From NCBI RefSeq assembly GCF_037414475.1, contig NZ_CP147913.1:8566501-8630500 (forward strand): a stretch of 64,000 bases of DNA, read 5' to 3'. Position numbers and translations under genes: made by a program. Under the pieces are notes generated by a model, which saw only the letters and a program-made list of their open reading frames with translations, made no database searches and was not told the DNA's origin. Shown here one piece after another: positions 42,295-51,082 of the stretch. How positions within the stretch are numbered: position 1 is the stretch's first letter; each line of letters opens with the position of its first letter. This DNA is from Myxococcus stipitatus. Lineage in GTDB: Bacteria > Myxococcota > Myxococcia > Myxococcales > Myxococcaceae.

Positions 42295-45267
42295 ATGCGC
42301 AACTGGATTCTCATAGGGGTGTTGTCGGCCCTGGTGGTGGCCGGGGCCGCGTGGCTGTGGTCCCGCTCGGACAGCGGGCCCCAGGGCGCGGTGCCCTCCG
42401 CCTCCGTGACGAAGCCACTGCCGGAGTTCTCGGCGGTGGACGTCTCCTCGGGAGCGCAGGAGGGACTGGCGCTCACCGGCCGTGTGCTCGATGCGTCGGG
42501 CAAGCCCGTCGCGGGCGCGGAGGTGTCCCTGGCGTCCAGCGTCGAGCGGACGCTGGTGGATGTCCGCTGCGAGGACTGTGACCTGGCGCTCCTGTCCTGC
42601 ACGGCGCGCGAGTCCGCGCTCCATACGCTGGCGTTCCTCGAGCAGCAGCGTGGCTTCTTGAGCGCGCGGGCCACGGTGCAGACGGATGACCAGGGCCGCT
42701 TCCGTTTCGAGCACCTGGTGGGCGTGTCGTTCTCCGTCTGGGCGCGTGCCCCGGGGTGGGGCGTGGCGTTGAGGGACCGCGCGGCACCGGGCGAGCCGGT
42801 GGAGCTGTTCCTGCCGCCGCTGCGCTCCATTCGTGGGCAGGTGGTCGATGACGCGGGACGGGCGGTGCAGGGGGCGCGTGTGTATGCCGTCTCCCGCCGG
42901 GTGCCGTTGCCCTTTCAAGCCGAGTCCACGGGCGATGGCGCCTTCGCCGTGGAAGGCCTGGGCGAGGGGCCCTTCTACGTGCTGGCCACCGCCACGGGGT
43001 ATGTGCCCGCGGTGGAGCCTCAGGTGGAGGCGGGGCCTCAGCCCGTGCGCCTGCGGCTGACGCCCGCGCGCACGTTGGAGGTCCAGGTCACCCGGAAGGG
43101 CAAGCCCGCGGCGGCGGTGGTGCGCGTGCGAGCGGACCACCTCTCGCGAGAGCTGCGCACGGAGGGCGAAGTCGTTCGCTTCACGGACCTGTACCCCGAT
43201 GAGCTGACGGTGACGGCGGAGGCGCCGGGGTTGGGCTCCGTTCCGCGCACGTTGACGCTCAACGAGCGTGTCACGCAGGTGACGCTGGAGCTGGAGGACG
43301 CGGGGAAGCTGTTCGTCTCCGTGGTGGATGAGGCCGGCCAGCCCGTGCCCAATCCCGAGGTGCTCCTGCTCACCTCACGCGGGGAGCTCATCCGGCGCGA
43401 ACGCGTGGCCACCGGGGCGCTGGTGGAGCTGGGGCCCCTGGCGTTGGGTGACTACCAGGTGGAGGGCAAGGCGGAGGGGTTCCTCGAAGCGCAGCTTCCC
43501 GCCCGCGTGGGAAAGGGCGAGACGTCGCTCGAGCTGGAGCTGGCGCGCGCCACGCTGATCACCGGCCGGGTGATGGATGAGTACGGCCGTCCCGCGCCTC
43601 GTGTGTCCGTGCTGGTCCAGCCGACAGGGGAGGCGGTGCTGGCGGATGGGGACGGGCGCTTCGTCGCGCGGGTCCCCACGCCGGGCCTGTACGAACTGCA
43701 CGCGCACCATTCGGAGTGGGGCGGTGGCCAGTTGAAGGTGACGGCGCCCGCGTCCGACGTGGAGCTCTCGCTGGAGGGACATGCGGCGCTGGAGGTGACG
43801 GTGTCGTCCGAGGGCCGCCGTGTCGAAGGCGCGGACGTGGTGTTGTGGGTGGACCAGGAGGGCATCTTCCGGAGCGACCGTTCCTCGGGACCCGACGGCG
43901 TGGTGCCCATGCGCGGCCTGCCCGCGGGCACGTACACGATGATGGCCTCCCATCCGGATTACCTGCCTTCGGATGCGCGCAAGGTGACGGTGGTGGATGG
44001 GCAGACGCTCAAGCTGGAGGTGGAGCTGAAGCCCGGGGCTCCGCTGACGGGAGACGTGGTGGACACCGAGGGGGCTCCCGTGACGGGGGCGGCGCTGTCG
44101 GTGGTGCCTCGGAGCGCGGAGCCCGTCGTGAGCGACGCGCGCGGGCACTTCGAGTTCCGCTCGCTTCGACCGGACCGGGGCTACCGCCTGGAGGTGCGGC
44201 ACGCGGGGTATGACCAGGTGGCTCGCGCCGAGGGCAAGGCGGGTGGCCCGCCGGTGAAGGTGGTGCTCAAGAAGCGCGATGTCTTCCGGGGCCGCGTGGT
44301 GGGGAACGATGGCGCCCCGGTGCGCAACTTCCGCATGGATGAGCACGTGGTGGACAGCCCCGATGGGCGCTTCGAGCTCCCGCTCTCCACCATGGGTGAT
44401 CGCGTCATCTTCGCGGTCGATGCGTCGGGATATGAGCCCTTGACGGTGGACCGCCCCGCGTCGCCGGACCTGGGCGACCTGGTGTTGGAGCGGCTCCCGT
44501 CCATCAGCGGGCGCGTGCGGGACATGAATGGCTCGCCGGTGGCGGATGCCGTGGTGTCCTGTGAGATTTGTGATGAGTCCGTGATGTCGGGCCCGGATGG
44601 CCGCTTCACGTTGGTGGCTCCGCCGTACGTCGCGGAGTACTCGGTGAGCGCGCGCAAGGGCCGTCTGAGCGGGTCGGAGACGCTCGCGCGAGGAACCCAG
44701 ACCTCGGTGGAGTTGACCTTGAAGCAGGCCACGCGGTTGAGCGGCCGGGTGTTTCTGCCCGGAGGCCAGCCCGCCGCGGGCGTCGAGGTCCAGGCGATGG
44801 GCGGAGACAGGTCCGCTCCGGTCCACATCGTCACCGGACCGGATGGTGGCTACTCGGTGGAAGTGGCACCCGGCAGCTACCGCTTCATGATGAACCTGGG
44901 GCGGGACTCCAACGGTGAGCAGGCCTTGGTGGCGCAGGTGGAGGGCACCGAGATGCGCCTCGACCTGGGGCCGGCGCCGGGGACCGCGTCGCTCGCGATT
45001 CAGCTCAAGACGCCCGAGAGGGGCAAGGCCCTGTGGTTGGTGGCTGGAGAAGTCTCGGTGTCGACCGGCGCTTCCGCGCAGGAGTTGCTGCGCTCGCGAT
45101 GGGCGCAGCTCGTCTATCAGCCGAGCTCCGAGCAGGTGGTGTTAACGGGGCTGCGTCCGGGGCGCTACACCTTGGTGTGGGGCGCCTTCCACGTGCAGAC
45201 ACCTGGGGGCCCCGAGGTGCGGGTGGTGGATGTTCCCTCGCGAGGTGAAGTGACGCTGGGGCAGTGA
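42295..45267 (+). CDS. Membrane-anchored protein with ten carboxypeptidase-regulatory-like repeats
   Basis: 990 residues. An N-terminal helix (WILIGVLSALVVAGAAWLW) anchors it, with the rest in the periplasm or outside. About ten beta-sandwich repeats start with the G-x-V-x-D-x-x-G-x-P-V pattern: LTGRVLDASGKPVAGAEV, IRGQVVDDAGRAVQGARV, LFVSVVDEAGQPVPNPEV, ITGRVMDEYGRPAPRVSV, LTGDVVDTEGAPVTGAAL, FRGRVVGNDGAPVRN, ISGRVRDMNGSPVADAVV and LSGRVFLPGGQPAAGVEV among them. This is the CarboxypepD_reg-like fold used for adhesion or surface structure; no catalytic domain is seen. Confidence 0.85.
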   Translation: MRNWILIGVLSALVVAGAAWLWSRSDSGPQGAVPSASVTKPLPEFSAVDVSSGAQEGLALTGRVLDASGKPVAGAEVSLASSVERTLVDVRCEDCDLALLSCTARESALHTLAFLEQQRGFLSARATVQTDDQGRFRFEHLVGVSFSVWARAPGWGVALRDRAAPGEPVELFLPPLRSIRGQVVDDAGRAVQGARVYAVSRRVPLPFQAESTGDGAFAVEGLGEGPFYVLATATGYVPAVEPQVEAGPQPVRLRLTPARTLEVQVTRKGKPAAAVVRVRADHLSRELRTEGEVVRFTDLYPDELTVTAEAPGLGSVPRTLTLNERVTQVTLELEDAGKLFVSVVDEAGQPVPNPEVLLLTSRGELIRRERVATGALVELGPLALGDYQVEGKAEGFLEAQLPARVGKGETSLELELARATLITGRVMDEYGRPAPRVSVLVQPTGEAVLADGDGRFVARVPTPGLYELHAHHSEWGGGQLKVTAPASDVELSLEGHAALEVTVSSEGRRVEGADVVLWVDQEGIFRSDRSSGPDGVVPMRGLPAGTYTMMASHPDYLPSDARKVTVVDGQTLKLEVELKPGAPLTGDVVDTEGAPVTGAALSVVPRSAEPVVSDARGHFEFRSLRPDRGYRLEVRHAGYDQVARAEGKAGGPPVKVVLKKRDVFRGRVVGNDGAPVRNFRMDEHVVDSPDGRFELPLSTMGDRVIFAVDASGYEPLTVDRPASPDLGDLVLERLPSISGRVRDMNGSPVADAVVSCEICDESVMSGPDGRFTLVAPPYVAEYSVSARKGRLSGSETLARGTQTSVELTLKQATRLSGRVFLPGGQPAAGVEVQAMGGDRSAPVHIVTGPDGGYSVEVAPGSYRFMMNLGRDSNGEQALVAQVEGTEMRLDLGPAPGTASLAIQLKTPERGKALWLVAGEVSVSTGASAQELLRSRWAQLVYQPSSEQVVLTGLRPGRYTLVWGAFHVQTPGGPEVRVVDVPSRGEVTLGQ

Positions 45268-45279
45268 GCGTCACCTCGC
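45240..45279. terminator. GC-rich hairpin spanning the stop of the repeat-protein gene
   Basis: TGACGCT at 45251-45257 pairs with AGCGTCA at 45267-45273, and GCGAGG at 45240-45245 with CCTCGC at 45274-45279, giving a 13-pair stem with one left-side bulge across the TGA stop. No T-run follows, so it may be a transcript-stabilising or factor-dependent end rather than an intrinsic terminator. Confidence 0.35.
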
Positions 45280-45322
45280 GGCGCGGGTTGCGAGCCGACG
45301 GGCGTGCGCATTAGGAAGCCGC

Positions 45323-46555
45323 ATGGACGCATCGGCATTGAAGGGCCGTCGCATCGTGGTGGGCGTGGGTGGTGGAATCGCCGCGTACAAGGCCTGTGAG
45401 CTCGTGCGCGAGCTGCAGCGCGCCGGCGCGGAGGTTCGGGTGGCCATGACGGAGGGCGCCCGGCAGTTCGTCACGCCGCTCACCTTCCAGGCGCTCAGCG
45501 GGCACCCGGTGCTCACCGACTATTTCGACCCGTCGCAAGAGGGGAACTTCGGTCACCTGGACCTGGCGCGCTGGGCGGAGGCCTTCGTCGTCGCGCCCGC
45601 CACCGCGGACCTGTTGGCGCGGCTGCGCGCGGGCATGGCCAACGACGCGGTGACGACCTCGCTGCTCGCGTTCCGCGGCCCCGTGGTGCTGGCTCCGGCG
45701 ATGAACGTGGCCATGTGGGACAACGCGATGACCCAGGAGAATGTGGCGGCGTTGCTGTCGCACTCGCGTTTCAGCCAGGTGGGGCCCGGCGCGGGCCTCC
45801 TGGCGTGTGGCGACGTGGGCGAGGGCCGGCTGGCGGATGTGCCCGCCATCGCCGCGGCCGTGGCGGCGCGTCTTGCGCCCGGCCCCTTGGCGGGCAAGCG
45901 GGTGTTGCTGACGGCGGGGCCCACGCGCGAGTACCTGGACCCCGTGCGCTTCATCTCCAATCCGTCCACGGGGAAGATGGGCCTGGCGCTGGCTCATGCG
46001 GCGCGGCAACTGGGGGCCTCGGTGACGGTGGTGTTGGGGCCGGTGGGGAGCGTGGACCGCTCGGGCCTGGAGGTGGTGGACGTCGTCACCGCGGAGGAGA
46101 TGGCGCGCGAGGTGTTGGGCCGGGTGGCGGAGTCCGACGTGTTCATCGCCACGGCCGCGGTGAGCGACTTCCGGCCGGAGACTCGCGCGGCGCAGAAGGT
46201 GAAGAAGGGGAGCGTGGACGGGCCGGAGACGCTGCGCCTGGTGCGCACGCCCGACGTGCTGGCCGAGGCGTCCCGGAAGGTCTCCGGGCAGACTCGCCGC
46301 CCGGTGCTGGTGGGCTTCGCCGCGGAGACGGAGCGGGTGCTGGAGCACGCTCGCGAGAAGCTGGAGCGCAAGGGGCTGGATGCGATTGTCGCCAATGACG
46401 TGACGGCGCCGGGCGCGGGGTTCGGGACGGACACCAACCGCGTCACGGTGTTGACGCGCGCGGGAGTGACTCGGGAGCTCCAGGGCGGCAAGGACGTCGT
46501 GGCCCGGGGCATTCTCGAACTGCTCCTGGTGGAGCGGCGCTCCTCGGCGGTGTGA
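45323..46555 (+). CDS. coaBC: Bifunctional CoaBC (phosphopantothenoylcysteine synthase/decarboxylase)
   Basis: 410 residues, standard length. The N-terminal decarboxylase (CoaC) shows VGVGGGIAAYKACELVREL, the FMN-binding region and LAPAMNVAMWDNAMTQENV. The C-terminal ligase (CoaB) shows LLTAGPTREYLDPVRFISNP, SSGK-type STGKMGLALA, AAVSDFRPE and KKGS...LVRTPDVLAE, with a final IVANDVTAPGAGFGTDTN motif. It catalyses two steps of coenzyme A synthesis in the cytosol. It is the only strongly conserved housekeeping gene in this region, and its start follows AGGAAG. Confidence 0.95.
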   Translation: MDASALKGRRIVVGVGGGIAAYKACELVRELQRAGAEVRVAMTEGARQFVTPLTFQALSGHPVLTDYFDPSQEGNFGHLDLARWAEAFVVAPATADLLARLRAGMANDAVTTSLLAFRGPVVLAPAMNVAMWDNAMTQENVAALLSHSRFSQVGPGAGLLACGDVGEGRLADVPAIAAAVAARLAPGPLAGKRVLLTAGPTREYLDPVRFISNPSTGKMGLALAHAARQLGASVTVVLGPVGSVDRSGLEVVDVVTAEEMAREVLGRVAESDVFIATAAVSDFRPETRAAQKVKKGSVDGPETLRLVRTPDVLAEASRKVSGQTRRPVLVGFAAETERVLEHAREKLERKGLDAIVANDVTAPGAGFGTDTNRVTVLTRAGVTRELQGGKDVVARGILELLLVERRSSAV

Positions 46556-46795
46556 GCGTCCGTCCGGCCAAGGGCGGGGACCGAGGCTGACGCGCACCGC
46601 GAGAACCCAGGGGAGAAGCCGCATCGCGGGGAAGACCTGGAGGGCGGGAGGGCCGAACAACAGGCCTGTGACGCGATGTGCGGGCCTTGGCGACCCGGGA
46701 GGGGATGGCTGGCCCGCCCTGGCGCCGGGTGGGCTGGAGGGATGGGCGTTCGCTTCCTTGCGCCCGGGCGTTCCGTCCGATACCGATCAGTCACC

Positions 46796-47902
46796 GTGAA
46801 CGACGACTCGCCCGAGGCCTCCCAGGAACTGAGCGCCGTGCTGGAGGATGTCCGCCGCCACCTGCTCTGGCAGGAGGAGGCGGCTGGCCGGGTGCTGATG
46901 ATTGACGCCAAGGCGGCGGCGGAGCTGCAACGTTCCGCGCCGTCCCTGCGTTCGCGACTGGCGCGAGCCACGGGAATGGCCGAGTCCCCAGCTCCCGCCG
47001 AGCGCCGCCCCGTTCCTGGCCCGACACCCGTGGGGCCCACCGCTTCAGGCGCGATTCCCGGCCGGGGTCCCGTGCCCTCCGTGGGCCCGGAGTCGAAGGC
47101 CCCCTCGGCGTCGCCGATGTCCGGCTCGCGGCCCGCGATGGCCACGCCTCGTCCACTCGAGGCAGGAGAGGCTCCGCGGCAGGCGCCTCCCGAGGCCGCG
47201 CCGCCGCGTCAACCGCTCGCGGCGCGTGGACCTGTTTCCCGTCCTCCGGAGCCCGCCTCGACAGGGATGCTGCTGGATGTGCCTCGCGCCTCGCCTGGCG
47301 CGGGAGGGGCGCTGCCGGGCGTGGTGGCCGGGGAGCGTCCGACGTTGGACCAGGTGCGGCGCGAGTTGGGGGACTGCCAGCGCTGCAAGCTGTGCTCGGG
47401 CCGCAAGAACATCGTGTTCGGGACGGGGAACCCTCGCGCGGAGCTGGTGTTCGTGGGCGAGGGACCCGGTGAGCAAGAGGACTTGCAGGGCGTGCCCTTC
47501 GTCGGCGCGGCGGGGGCGCTGTTGACGAAGATGATCGAAGCCATGGGCTTCGGTCGCGACGATGTCTACATCTGCAACGTGGTGAAGTGCCGTCCCCCGG
47601 GCAATCGCAACCCGGAGCCGGATGAAATCGCCGCGTGTGAGCCGTTCCTCCGTTCGCAGCTGGCGTCCATCCAGCCCCGCGTCGTGGTGGCGCTGGGCAA
47701 GTTCGCGGCGCAGACCTTGCTGCGCGACTCCACGCCCATCACCCGGATGCGAGGCCAGTGGCGCGTCTACGAGGGCATTCAGCTCATGCCCACCTTCCAC
47801 CCCGCGTACCTGCTCCGCAATCCCGCGGAGAAGCGCAAGGCGTGGGAGGACCTGCAAGCGGTGATGAAGGTTTTCGGAAAGAACCCGGGCTCGCGTACGT
47901 AG
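46796..47902 (+). CDS. Family 4 uracil-DNA glycosylase with N-terminal extension
   Basis: 368 residues. The C-terminal ~190 residues are a type 4 (Fe-S) uracil-DNA glycosylase: CQRCKLCSGRKNIVFGTG, GEGPGEQEDLQGVPFVG, NVVKCRPPGNRNPEPDEIAAC, LGKFAAQTLLR and PTFHPAYLLRNP. The cysteines in the first and third motifs are the cluster ligands. The N-terminal ~180 residues are a Pro/Ala-rich linker after a short helical part (ELSAVLEDVRRHLLWQEEA), longer than most family members. It removes uracil from DNA. The GTG at 46796 is chosen; an ATG at 46742 is a possible alternative start. Confidence 0.9.
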   Translation: MNDDSPEASQELSAVLEDVRRHLLWQEEAAGRVLMIDAKAAAELQRSAPSLRSRLARATGMAESPAPAERRPVPGPTPVGPTASGAIPGRGPVPSVGPESKAPSASPMSGSRPAMATPRPLEAGEAPRQAPPEAAPPRQPLAARGPVSRPPEPASTGMLLDVPRASPGAGGALPGVVAGERPTLDQVRRELGDCQRCKLCSGRKNIVFGTGNPRAELVFVGEGPGEQEDLQGVPFVGAAGALLTKMIEAMGFGRDDVYICNVVKCRPPGNRNPEPDEIAACEPFLRSQLASIQPRVVVALGKFAAQTLLRDSTPITRMRGQWRVYEGIQLMPTFHPAYLLRNPAEKRKAWEDLQAVMKVFGKNPGSRT

Positions 47903-47926
47903 CGGGGCGTCGGGGGGGAGATTCGG

Positions 47927-48934
47927 ATGAAGGGATTGCTGGAGACGCGCGAGGTGCACTCACCCTCGCTGGAGTCCAATCCGCTGGGCGACCCGGCGCG
48001 GCGCCGGCTCACGGTGTATCTGCCGCCGGGCTACGGCGAGGGAGACCGGCGCTATCCGGCCGTGTACTTCCTGCACGCGTTTGGCAACAGCGGGGGCTCG
48101 TGGACGAACGCGTCCGGCTTCGCGCCCACGGTGCCCGAGCGGCTGGACGCGCTCATCGAGTCCGGCGCGGTGCCGCCCGTGGTGGGCGTATTCCCGGATG
48201 GGTGGACGTCCCTGGGCGGCAGCCAGTGGATCAACAGCGACGCCATCGGGCGCTATCGCGACTACCTGGCCAAGGACGTGGTGGGCTTCGTGGACCGCAA
48301 CTTCCGCACGCTGCCCAAGGCGGCGTCGCGGGCCGTGCTGGGGCACAGCTCGGGTGGGTACGGCGCGCTGGTGATGGGGCGCTACCACCCGGAGATCTTC
48401 TCGCACCTGGGGGCCCACTCGGCGGACTCGTATTTCGAGTACTGCTACCTGCCGGACCTGCCGAAGGCGGTGGGCTCGCTGCTGAAGTCCGGCGGAATCG
48501 AGACGTGGCAGGCCGAGTTCCGTCAGCGCGTGCGTGAGACGAAGATGCGCGGCGATGACTTTCCGGTGGTCAACACGCTGGCGATGGCGGCGGCCTATTC
48601 ACCCAAGAAGGGTGAGCCGCTCAACCTGGAGCTGCCCTTCGATGCGCAGACGGGGCGGCTGAAGCTGGACGTGTGGAACCGCTGGCTGGTGCATGACCCG
48701 GTGCGCTTCGTGCCGAAGTTCCTGGATGCCTATCGGAAGCTCAAGACGCTCTTCCTGGACTGCGGCACGCGGGACGAGTTCAACATCCGCTGGGGCACTC
48801 GCATGCTGGCGGAGGACCTGAAGAACTCGGGCGTGGAGCTGGTGCACGAGGAGTTCGAGGACGGCCACTCGGGTGTGTCCTATCGCTTCGCCCGCTCGCT
48901 CTCGGTGCTCCTGCCGAAGCTCTCGCAGGAGTAG
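47927..48934 (+). CDS. Alpha/beta-hydrolase esterase (esterase D family)
   Basis: 335 residues. The fold follows the PF00756-type esterase pattern: LTVYLPPGYGEGDRRYPAVY, the oxyanion loop FLHAFGNSGGSWT, nucleophile GHSSGGYGAL (catalytic Ser), the Asp region LFLDCGTRDEFN and the catalytic His in FEDGHSGVSYR. No signal peptide, so likely cytosolic. Members hydrolyse S-formylglutathione, acyl esters or siderophore esters; the substrate cannot be chosen here. GGGGGGAG precedes the ATG. Confidence 0.85.
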   Translation: MKGLLETREVHSPSLESNPLGDPARRRLTVYLPPGYGEGDRRYPAVYFLHAFGNSGGSWTNASGFAPTVPERLDALIESGAVPPVVGVFPDGWTSLGGSQWINSDAIGRYRDYLAKDVVGFVDRNFRTLPKAASRAVLGHSSGGYGALVMGRYHPEIFSHLGAHSADSYFEYCYLPDLPKAVGSLLKSGGIETWQAEFRQRVRETKMRGDDFPVVNTLAMAAAYSPKKGEPLNLELPFDAQTGRLKLDVWNRWLVHDPVRFVPKFLDAYRKLKTLFLDCGTRDEFNIRWGTRMLAEDLKNSGVELVHEEFEDGHSGVSYRFARSLSVLLPKLSQE

Positions 48935-49108
48935 CGGGCGAGGGGAGGCCGGGTGGGGTGGACCCCGGCCTCCGAGCGATGCCATCCGACGGAAGCGCGA
49001 CGTGGCGCTGGCCATCCCCCCTCGGGAGCGGATAGAGGCATGGCACCCGCGCGCCACGGTGATGGGGTGGAGGGCGCGGAGGACCTTCAGCTTCAGGGAG
49101 ACGAGAAC

Positions 49109-50140
49109 ATGAGCAACGACCTCTACGGGCTGTCCCGCGTCGTCGGCGAGAAGGGGGTGCTGCCGCAGCGCGCCCGGAAGCTGGACCCCTCGCTGCCGTG
49201 CCGGGACTCGGAGCTGCTCATCGACGTGGAGAGCCTCAACATCGACGCCGCTTCCTTCAAGCAGATCAAGGGAGAGGTGGGAGGCGACCCCGCGCGCATC
49301 GGCGAGCGCATCCAGGAGATTGTCCGCGAGCGGGGCAAGATGCAGAACCCCGTCACCGGCTCGGGAGGCATGCTGATTGGCCGGGTGAAGGAGATCGGCG
49401 CGAAGCACCCGGCGCGTGAGCAGCTCCAGGTGGGCGACCGCATCGCCACACTGGTGAGCCTGACGCTGACGCCCCTGGTGATTGAAGAGGTGAAGGCGGT
49501 CCACGCGGACATCGACCGCGTCGACATCCGAGGGCACGCGCTGCTCTTCTCCAGCGGCATCTACGCGAAGCTGCCGTCGGACATCCCGGACACGCTGGCG
49601 CTGGCGGCGCTGGATGTGTGTGGGGCTCCCGCGCTGGTGGCCCGGTACGTGAAACCCGGGATGACGGTGGCGGTGTTGGGCGCGGGCAAGAGCGGAGCGC
49701 TGTGTCTGGCGCAGGCGCGGCGCAACCTGGAGAGCCGGGGCAAGCTCATCGCGTTGGACGTGTCTCAGTCCGCGCTGGATGTGCTGTCGTCGATGGGCCT
49801 GTGTGACGTGGCGCTGAAGGTGGATGCCACGCAGGGCGTGGACGTGATGGAGGCGGTGAGCCAGGCGACGCAGGGGCAGCTCTGCGACCTGGTGGTGAAC
49901 TGCGCCAGCGTGGGGAACACCGAGATGGCGACCATCCTCTCGGTGAAGGATGGCGGCACGGCCATCTTCTTCTCCATGGCGACCAGCTTCACCACGGCGG
50001 CGCTCGGCGCCGAGGGCGTGGGCAAGGACGTCACCATGCTGGTGGGCAATGGCTATGTGCCCGGCCACGCGGCGCTGACGTTGGCGCTCTTGCGCACCGA
50101 GCCGGCGCTCCTCCAGCTCTTCGCCACGCGGTACGTCTGA
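49109..50140 (+). CDS. kdd: L-erythro-3,5-diaminohexanoate dehydrogenase
   Basis: 343 residues. The sequence fits Kdd: a start NDLYGLSRVVGEKGVLPQRA, LDPSLPCRDSELLIDVESLN, and a later NAD-binding Rossmann region VAVLGAGKSGALCLAQARR. It oxidises 3,5-diaminohexanoate to 5-amino-3-oxohexanoate in the lysine fermentation pathway. The ATG at 49109 has GGGAG 10 bases upstream; longer upstream starts are spurious. It is separated from the other pathway genes (52873-56905) by a catalase/ankyrin pair on the other strand, so it has its own promoter. Confidence 0.88.
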   Translation: MSNDLYGLSRVVGEKGVLPQRARKLDPSLPCRDSELLIDVESLNIDAASFKQIKGEVGGDPARIGERIQEIVRERGKMQNPVTGSGGMLIGRVKEIGAKHPAREQLQVGDRIATLVSLTLTPLVIEEVKAVHADIDRVDIRGHALLFSSGIYAKLPSDIPDTLALAALDVCGAPALVARYVKPGMTVAVLGAGKSGALCLAQARRNLESRGKLIALDVSQSALDVLSSMGLCDVALKVDATQGVDVMEAVSQATQGQLCDLVVNCASVGNTEMATILSVKDGGTAIFFSMATSFTTAALGAEGVGKDVTMLVGNGYVPGHAALTLALLRTEPALLQLFATRYV

Positions 50141-50306
50141 GGTCGAGCCGCGCGGAGCGCAGACGCCTCCGCGAAGGCTTCGTCGCGTTCGTGCCTCCAT
50201 GCGCGGGGGCACGAGCGCGGGTGTGCGGGATGCCTTGACCCTCGAGGCCATCGCCACCCGGTGAATCCATCCGCCCGCGGTGCGTGATGCACCTGTCGCC
50301 GCGCTG

Positions 50307-50930
50307 CTACCTCATCGCCGCGGACGAGGTGTCCGGTGCCATGAGTGCGGGAGACACGGGCGCTTGAGGTTCGTGCTGCGTGCGAGCCCAATCGTTCGCG
50401 CTGCGGCCGCTGTCATCCCGGGCCTCGGGGGAGGCGCCCTTCGCGCGGAGCTGGTCCACGACCTCCTGCCTTCCGAAGAGGGATGCGAACATCAAGGCGG
50501 TCTGGCCCAGGCTGTTGGTCTGGTCCACGGCGCAGGGCTGCTGATTGAGCAGCGCCACGATGTCGCCATGGCCCTTGAAGGCCGCGCCCATCAGCGCGGT
50601 GTTGCCCCGCTTGTCGCCCGCGCAGGCATCCGCGCCCGCCGAGAGCAGCACCCGCACGGTGTCGAGATGTCCGTGGTACGCCGCGAGGATGAGGGGCGAG
50701 AAGCCGCGAGCATCACGCGCCTCCACGGGGGTGCCAGCCTTGAGCAACCCGGAGACGACCTCCGAGTCCCCCTCGCGGGCGGCGGCGAGCAGATAGCGCT
50801 CCGCCTCGCTGGTGGCGAGGAGACGGCCTTGAGGCGCGGGCTCCGCTCGCAGGGACCACCACGCGGCCGTCAGCACCGCGCACACCAGCACCAGCAGACC
50901 CAGCGCTCCGAACATCAGCTTGCGAAACAT
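50307..50930 (-). CDS. ankB: Ankyrin-repeat protein downstream of catalase (AnkB-like)
   Basis: 207 residues: a transmembrane/signal anchor (MFRKLMFGALGLLVLVCAVL), then four to five ankyrin repeats (EAERYLLAAAREGDSEVVSG, ARGFSPLILAAYHGHLDTVR, RGNTALMGAAFKGHGDIVAL, LGQTALMFASLFGRQEVVDQ). The domain would sit in the periplasm. It follows an exported catalase on the same strand, the arrangement of katB-ankB in Pseudomonas aeruginosa, where AnkB is reported to be needed for catalase activity. The ATG at 50930 follows GGAGGACGACC. Confidence 0.85.
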   Translation of the reverse strand: MFRKLMFGALGLLVLVCAVLTAAWWSLRAEPAPQGRLLATSEAERYLLAAAREGDSEVVSGLLKAGTPVEARDARGFSPLILAAYHGHLDTVRVLLSAGADACAGDKRGNTALMGAAFKGHGDIVALLNQQPCAVDQTNSLGQTALMFASLFGRQEVVDQLRAKGASPEARDDSGRSANDWARTQHEPQAPVSPALMAPDTSSAAMR

Positions 50931-51082
50931 GGTCGTCCTCCGAGACGAAGTCGACGAGAAGGCCGGGGCGTGGGGCGCCACGTCGAGGGGGTAGACGTGG
51001 CACTCGAGCTCCACACCCCGGCCTTCCATCAAGGGAGGGCTCCCGCGCGTGACGTGCGGGAGCCCGATGAGTCACCCGAGGC

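Noticed and set aside
46556..46795. Extra N-terminal residues of the uracil-DNA glycosylase from a start at 46676
   Set aside because: The extra stretch is Gly/Arg/Pro-rich and not protein-like; the GTG at 46796 leads directly into a plausible helix.
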